A DNA stretch of 64,000 bases from Strobilurus pachycystidiatus (taxonomy: Eukaryota; Basidiomycota; Agaricomycetes; Agaricales; Physalacriaceae). The stretch is from positions 62,001 to 126,000 of the forward strand of contig JAHLMK010000034.1 in NCBI GenBank assembly GCA_019915135.1, in the 5' to 3' direction. The position numbers were made by a program, and so were the translations under genes. The notes beneath the pieces are model-generated. The model was not told the origin of the DNA, searched no databases, and worked only from the letters and a program-made list of their open reading frames with translations. Position 1 is the first letter of the stretch. Each line of letters starts with the position of its first letter. Shown one piece after another: positions 57,890-64,000 of this stretch.

Positions 57890-58806
57890 ATGAATATGAG
57901 AAGAGACAGCCGAGTTGAGCTGGATGCGGAGTATGAGAGGCGAAGTGAGGAATGGCGGATACTGTCGCCTTACCGAAATTCCCCTCCCTTATATACCAAA
58001 ACCCATCTGCATCAAAGCGGACGTTTACTCCGTTATTCTGACCACTCCTCATCCGGAATAGCCGCCCGTGGGCCCCAGAATATGCGAACTGGCCAATCAT
58101 ATCGAATCCACTCTAGTGGTTTGCCGACGCCGCAGGTATTCGTACGCGCCCAAGTCTTGATGCGTAGTCGCGGTGTGTCATACGAGGATAAAGTCCAGCT
58201 ATTTCTCCAGTGGAATATCGTCCCTCGTCGCGGCTCGAGTCCGATTCAGCGTTCCGAAGCGATAGACACCAACTTCGTGTCGATAGAGGGAGAGAATGGC
58301 AGGCGAGAGGTAGTCGAGCAATGAGTCTCAGGTACCAGTAGGATACCGCATGGACTAGGAGGCGCACAGAGTGCGGACGATGAGCAGAGGGCGCAGGAGG
58401 AGATGAGAGAAGGAGGACAAGCACGTATGCGTCATGGCACGTGAACAATCCTAGCCCGAAATTCCTGGCTCGCGATCTTACTTTTTGACTCTCACCTTCT
58501 CCGAATTTTTTACTTTGCACACTCGTTATCAATGAATTTCTAGCATCTTTTACTTTGCCGAACGAAGAAGGGAGGGGAAGAGTGTAGCGCGAGCAACGCG
58601 CAGATGAACTTGGTAAGTTTTCCGGATTCGGACTTCGCAACTTTGACTTCCACTTGGCACGTTCAATGATAGATTCGTAATCATTCCGATGGCCGTTCTG
58701 GGCGCTCTCGAGCACTCGGAAGAAGGGGTTGAGGTGGGGGTGACGAGACATGGATTAGTTGAACAAGACCCTCCCGAAATCGATTGAATTTCTGATGACT
58801 TTTACA
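57890..58806. other. Overlapping frames, no supported gene
   Basis: A 144-aa plus frame (57890-58324) overlaps a 212-aa minus frame (58113-58751, start 'MSRHPHLNPFFRVLESA'). Neither shows a domain or clean introns. The minus frame's first 40 codons look more codon-like than the rest. Confidence 0.3.
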
Positions 58807-60085
58807 GCGGAATCTTCCCAAAATCCTCAGAGCCAGACGCCTCGCCGGCGAAGCGACGTCACAGCTTTGCGGTCCAAACTCTACGTGGACAGCAGCTGTG
58901 CGCGCTGCTGTCCCACCTGCCGCAGATTCTCCAAGTGAGTCCAACTTCCTTCTTGATCTTTGGACATACCAATGTCATTCCCAGCTCTCTCGTGCTTGAA
59001 AATGCGCCGACACAATGTATCGACGCCGCGCGGACTGCTCCAAACGTGTGGTGAGTTCAAAAAATCAGTTTTGCGTTGATGCTAAATCTCACCACTTTTC
59101 AGAGGATAGAAATCCGAATTTCCGCGAACCCGGACGCTGGATAGACGGTCAGCAGCCTTCACGTCGAAGGCAGCTATGCGCTGCCCCGGACTATGATGGT
59201 GAGGTCATCGGTCTGTCTTGATCTCGTAACTGTACTGACGATAATCCGCGTCGTAGAATGCACCTGCGCAAGTCGTTCGTCATTTCCTGTGCCTGGAAAT
59301 GTTCCGAGACGGTGTATCGACGCCCCGCGGACCGCTTCAAACGAGTGGTGAGTTCACCAAAACCATTTTTCATCGACTCCAATTCTAACGACTTTTCACA
59401 GCTGAGAAATCCGAATTCCTGCGGACCCGGACGCCCCGCCGGCGAGGGGACGTCTTGGCCAGACGGTCAAGAGCCTTGACGTCGACCGCAGCTGTGCGCT
59501 GCCCCGTTACTCCGCGGACTGTGGTAGGTGAGTTCATGGTTCCTTTTTGATTTTGCAATCATACTGACACTATTCCCAGCCTGCGAAGTTGTCGAATACA
59601 CCTGCGCAGGCCGTCTTTGCGCCCAAAATATCCCAAGACGACGTATCGACGGCGCGCGGACCGCTTGAAGTGAACAGTGAGCTTTTCATCGACTTGTATG
59701 ATTTTCACTCACATTTATAGGCCGTACCTTGAGATTTCCGCCAAGGTCGATGCCCCGCTGGCGAGGTGAGTCTCACGCTCCCCTATGCGGCCGTCGTTTC
59801 CTTTGTTAAAATGAGTTTTCCTTGTGCGCCACACCCTCGGTTTATACTGACCTGCTTCCTAGCCACTTCGGGACCCTGAAAGAAAACGCCTTGAGACGAT
59901 GTTTCGACGTCTCGCGAGCGGCGCCATCATCTCGTAAGTCATCCAATACATGATTTCGTGAGCGTGGATACTGACCTTGACTTTAGCATCCCAGGTCCAG
60001 TTTCCGTCAAGGATGAACGCCTCGCCGGCGAGTCTAGGACCGCTTTAACGTGCCAAGAGAGCGGATTGACGCGTGCTGGTGAGTG
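58807..60085 (+). repeat. Tandem array of exon-like units separated by intron-like spacers
   Basis: Four to five diverged units follow one another. Each has an exon-like block with '(G)TATCGACGCC(C/G)CGCGGAC(C/T)GC' then a GTGAGTTC donor, a spacer of about 50 nt ending in TTTTCAG or CACAG, then a second exon-like block with 'GAAATCCGAATT', 'GACGCC.CGCCGGCGA' and 'GCAGCTGTGCGCTGCCC'. Blocks lie at about 58807-58932, 58983-59048, 59102-59199, 59258-59346, 59401-59525, 59580-59680, 59721-59765, 59863-59935 and 59987-60081. Reading frame is not kept between units, so coding is doubtful. Confidence 0.6.
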
Positions 60086-61162
60086 CAAACCGAACCGTTA
60101 TGATGAACATTGAGTACTTACCTTATTTCAGACTCGAGCCCCAAGTAACGTCGCGAAACAACGAATCGGGGCGAGCGAACAAGATCGCGTCCCCAGGTGC
60201 ACTATCGCAGAATGCAGTGCGTTAGCCAGAGCTGAAGGTAACGAAATTGATGTCCACTCGAAGTGAGCTACAACGGACTGGATTACTTAGCTTTGCGAGA
60301 AGCCGAGAAACGTCGCGAGGCAATGGATAGAGAGCACGCGAGCGAAATTGCGATCTGCAGGTACGTGATCTTTTGACTTGCATGTTTCGTACATGGCGTG
60401 TAACGAATCGGCAGCGCGCTCATCCATACTTGAACATGACTGAAGGTAACGGGGAGTCTGTTTACCTTGTAAACGGGGCCATGTATATAGAAGCTCAGCT
60501 GTGAATTACTTACCTTTACAGTAACACTACCTTAACGGTCTCAGTCTTCGGGGTGGGACTTGCTTTTTTTGTTCTATGCCACGTCTATCGTCAATTTCTT
60601 GCGGGTTTTTCTCGAGCAGAGGGGAGAGGTCTCCGGGGCATGGGGGGCTTATATAATGGTAGAAGGCGTGTGGTAGCGTAGAAAGTGAATTGAAGTCGTT
60701 TGAGCCCACTTGCAAAGGCGGGGGCAGCGTCTGATGGGCGCCAGCCGGATTGGGCAAGGGGGCGCACTCGGGGTAGATCCCTGCTAGCTTCAACAACCAT
60801 CCACCACCCACGCACTCTCACACCCACGCCCGCCAGCACCCCATGCCCGCCAACGGACGACACTCGCCAACGCATCCGACTAGGAGGGACACGCACGATA
60901 GGAGACGCGAAGAGGGGGAGACGTGAAGTTGAAGAGAAGACGCGAAGGACTGTGAAGAGGGCGAGGTAAGAAACGACACCGGTGCTCATGTGCTGTAGGT
61001 CGCTGACAACGCGTCCAGAGTCGGGCGAGACACCAGAGCTGATGCCAGGCGGCTCCTCCGAGTTTATTACCGGGCGCATAGCACACCCAGGACCGACACT
61101 CGAAAATGACACATTGTTCATTGCTCATACGAACCGAACCCCTACTCCCAACACGGCCCAGC
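60086..61162. other. Upstream region of the flippase gene
   Basis: Two further splice-like exons (60140-60240, 60290-60360) without an open frame may belong to the array. A 176-aa minus frame (60591-61121) is GC-biased without domain. No gene is supported. Confidence 0.35.
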
Positions 61163-64000
61163 ATGTCATATTCCAACCCATCCTCGCCCAGCGCTCTCCA
61201 TCCTCATTCTCCTCCGCGCCTCCTAGTGGCTCTTCCCCTCGTCTAAGCAGCCGTACACATTTACCAAACTCCAGCCCGCGTACAACGACGACGATTCGGA
61301 CCCTAACTACCCCAACATTGACCCCGCACTCCGCCTGCGCACCGTCCGCACCGCGGCCAGCGCCATCGCCGAGTCCATGCGCGCCGAGGACAAGCAGCGC
61401 CGTAAGTAGGGCAGGTGGTGGTTGCTCTGCCAGAGTGGGAGCACCAAGTGAGTGCCTAGTTCCGGGTCTAATGTTGTGTCGACACCAACCCGCGCGCTAG
61501 GTTGAAGCAAGATCGGGATCATCCGCCCTCCCCATCGCCCCAGCCCCAAGTCCAAGCACCAAGTAAGGAGCCGGAAAGAACGCGGCGGAACGTGTACGTG
61601 AATCACGCGTTGCGCGCGGACGAGCTGGACTCAAGCGGCGAACCGATCATGAGATATGATAGGAACAAGAACAACCTGCGCACGACTAGTGAGTGTCTTG
61701 TTCTGTTTTGATTTTGTCTGACAAACATCCTTCCCAAGAACCTCTACCAGCAACGTCGCGAACTTGTTCTTTCTCAGTTCTCAGAGTCGTTATCCTACAG
61801 CGTGAGTCCTTTCTTATCACCCTGCCACCATCACCCCAAATGCATCCGCTCCCCAAACAGTGTTCCCCATATTCGACGCCGCGTCCGGGGCCATCGCCGT
61901 CGAAGACTGGCGCCGCGTCCAGCTCGACGAAGAAGTCAACAACAGCGCCGCGACCAAGTTGGGCGGCGGGTGGCGGAACGTCAACCAGCCGACGGATGGG
62001 AGGGAGTGGTGGGAGAAGATCCTCGGCGTGGGGGAGCGCCCGGGGAAAGTGAGCAAGGGGGTGAGGAGGCTGAGGGAGAGGGAGATGGCGAGTACAATCG
62101 CGATTGCGGGAGGGGGAGGGGGAGGGATGAAGGGGAGCACAACCTCATTTGACTTGGAGGCGGTCAGGAGCGGGAAGCATTCCTACCCGCCGTCGTCGCT
62201 TACTTCGTCTACTACTCGCGTTGGGGGGAAAAAACCTGAGCGAGGAGGAGGAGGAGGGAGGAGCGGAGTCATCGACTACGGGGCACCAGCAATGAGCGCG
62301 AGCTGGGAACGCACCCTCTGGAAAAAGCTAGAAGTTGGCGATGTCGTCTTATTGCGAGATAACGACCAGGTCCGCCTAACCACCTTTCCTTTCCTTCCCT
62401 TCCCTCCACTTATCTCCCACTAGGTCCCAGCAGACATCCTCGTCCTATCCACCTCCGACCCAGACGGGAACTGCTACCTCGAAACCAAGAACCTCGACAG
62501 CGAGACCAACCTCAAGCCGCGCCGCGCAGCCAAGTGCACCATGGGCATCTCCAGCGAGGAGGACATCGGCCGGAACAAGTTCATCCTCGACTCCGAGGCG
62601 CCGCACGCGGGGCTGTATGCGTACCACGGTGTCATTCGCTACAACGAACGCACGGAAGCGGTGGGGATCAACGAGCTCCTGCTGCGCGGGTGCATATTGC
62701 GGAACACGCAGTGGTTGGTCGGGCTCGTGGTGTACACGGGCCAGGACACGAAGATCATGATGAACGGGGGCGCGACGCCGAGTAAGCGGAGCAGGATTGA
62801 GAGGGAGACGAATTTCAACGTTATCGGTGAGTCGACCCTTGGTGTTCGGTCTTGGGGCTGACGCGTGGTAGTGAACTTCGTGGTCCTCATCGGGATGTGC
62901 ACGATCGCGGCGGTGTTCAACGGGATCCAGGACGCCAAGAGCGGCACGAGCGCTGCGTACTTCGAGATCGACGTCGAGGCCACCGACATCAGTGCTGTTA
63001 ATGCCATCATCACATTCGTGTACGTCCCCGTGCCCACCCCACCCAACACTCACTCACTCACTCAAAAACAGATCATGCCTAATCGCATTCCAGAACATCG
63101 TCCCCATCTCGCTGTACATCTCCATCGAGATCGTCAAGACCATCCAAGCCTAGTGCGTAGCTCCCTTTTTCTCTCCATCCCCAGTTCCTTCTCTGATTTC
63201 GTCTGCGTCTGTGTAAGCTTCATCTCACAAGACCTGGACCTCTACTACGCCCCGCTCGACACGCCCTGCGTGCCCAAGACGTGGAACATCAGCGACGACC
63301 TCGGCCAGATCGAGTATGTCTTCAGCGATAAGACCGGGACGTTGACGCAGGTGGGTTTCGGTTTCCCAAATCCTTACGCCTTGGTCTTTGGTCTTTGGTC
63401 CTTGGTCGTTCTCGTTCCTCCTTGGTCCTTGGTCTTTCTTTTTCCTGCCTCCAATCTGAACATCCCCAGAACGTCATGGAATTCCAAAAATGCAGCGTCG
63501 GCGGGCGGAACTACGGCGAGGGCGTCACGGAGGCGATGAAGGGCGCTGCGCTCCGCGATGGCTCTGGCTCATCCTCCGAGGACTTAGACGCGAAGCTCGC
63601 GGCGCTGAAGAGCCAGATGCTGGCGACGATGCGGAGGGCGGGGGAGAACCGGTTCCTCCAACCCCTCCTACTGCTTCTTGGTTTTGATTATTGATGGTGA
63701 CCTTGTTGTTGTTCTTGGTGGACAGATACCTGCAAGAATCCAAGCTCTCCCTAATCTCGCCGCAGATGGCGCTGGACCTCGTCGAGGGGAAGGCGCAGGC
63801 TGAGCGGTTGAAGGAGTTCTTTAGGGCGCTGGCGTTGTGCCATACCGTCCTCGCGGAGGAGGGGGAGGGGTGAGTTCCCAGTTCCCAGTTCCTCGCTCTC
63901 GTTGTGATAGTGACACTGACGGTGCCTCGTAGCAACATCTTAACGTACAAAGCCGAATCGCCGGACGAGGCTGCGCTGGTGGGTGCTGCCCGGGATGTAG
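61163..64000 (+). CDS. P4-type ATPase, DNF1/2-like lipid flippase, 5' part, damaged N-terminal region
   Basis: The gene runs off the window. Clear exons: 61861-62369, 62424-62826, 62872-63019, 63072-63152, 63218-63350, 63470-63651, 63726-63869, 63933-64000. Blocks seen are 'LDEEVNNSAATKLGGGW', 'WERTLWKKLEVGDVV', 'VPADILVLSTSDPDG', 'YLETKNLDSETNLKPR', 'INELLLRGC', 'VPISLYISIEIVKTIQA', the phosphorylation site 'FSDKTGTLTQ' and 'KAESPDEAALVGAARDV' of the nucleotide-binding domain. These enzymes move phospholipids to the cytosolic leaflet at the plasma membrane and Golgi. Oddities lie upstream: an in-frame TAG at about 61408, a frameshift inside TM1 ('NVANLFF' to 'VLRVVILQLFPIF'), and direct joining of 'GAIAV' to 'EDWRR', which drops the TM2 segment. 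The start at 61163 is tentative. Confidence 0.85.

Noticed and set aside
58807..60085. CRISPR-like or simple satellite array
   Set aside because: Units are long, diverged and carry splice-like sites, and the genome is eukaryotic.
60591..61121. 176-aa minus frame upstream of the flippase
   Set aside because: Composition is GC-driven, there is no domain, and it overlaps the expected promoter of the flippase gene.

Overview
The window is nuclear DNA of a filamentous basidiomycete, most likely an Agaricomycete. Genes carry many 45-60 nt introns with GTRNGT donors and YAG acceptors, genes lie on both strands, and several families are typical of mushroom-forming fungi: F-box/LRR proteins, a Plavaka-type DNA transposon, an S28 serine peptidase, a DUF6698-like protein, BTB remnants and orphan seven-TM proteins. 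All family names are recognised by eye from conserved residues; no database search was run.

Layout. 0-7.3 kb: a small secreted Kre9/KNH-like protein, a head-to-head pair of F-box/LRR copies (minus copy heavily broken, plus copy with one frameshift), and a five-exon seven-TM-like protein. 9.6-15.7 kb: what looks like a complete Plavaka element with a 913-aa nine-exon transposase and a divergent seven-exon 692-aa partner, bounded by short inverted repeats. 16.3-18.5 kb: a 12-exon S28 peptidase. 19-24 kb: gene remnants, a penta-EF-hand calcium-binding protein, an intron-containing tRNA-Gly(GCC) and a hAT-like MITE with an 8-bp target duplication. 25.5-28.6 kb: a TMEM198/DUF4203-like membrane protein and a 145-aa unknown protein. 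29-31 kb: decayed copies of a small membrane-protein family. 31.7-37.7 kb: a small secreted protein, a proline-rich repeat protein and a well-preserved DUF726 (alpha/beta hydrolase-like) membrane protein.

38-48 kb is accessory and decayed: three copies of an intron-bearing module with a shared palindrome, a DUF6698-like gene, and long stretches of broken reading frame. 48.3-52.0 kb holds two direct copies of a coiled-coil gene flanking a broken RER1 copy. 52-58.8 kb is mostly decayed sequence. 58.8-60.1 kb is a tandem array of exon-like units. From 61.2 kb to the window edge lies the 5' part of a DNF-type P4-ATPase (lipid flippase) whose first transmembrane hairpin is damaged or missing.

The housekeeping-like genes (PEF protein, DUF4203, DUF726, flippase, tRNA) are islands among duplicated, transposon-derived and decaying sequence. 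The best-supported system is the two-gene Plavaka element: every splice junction of both genes keeps frame, and the genes share a 169-bp divergent promoter.
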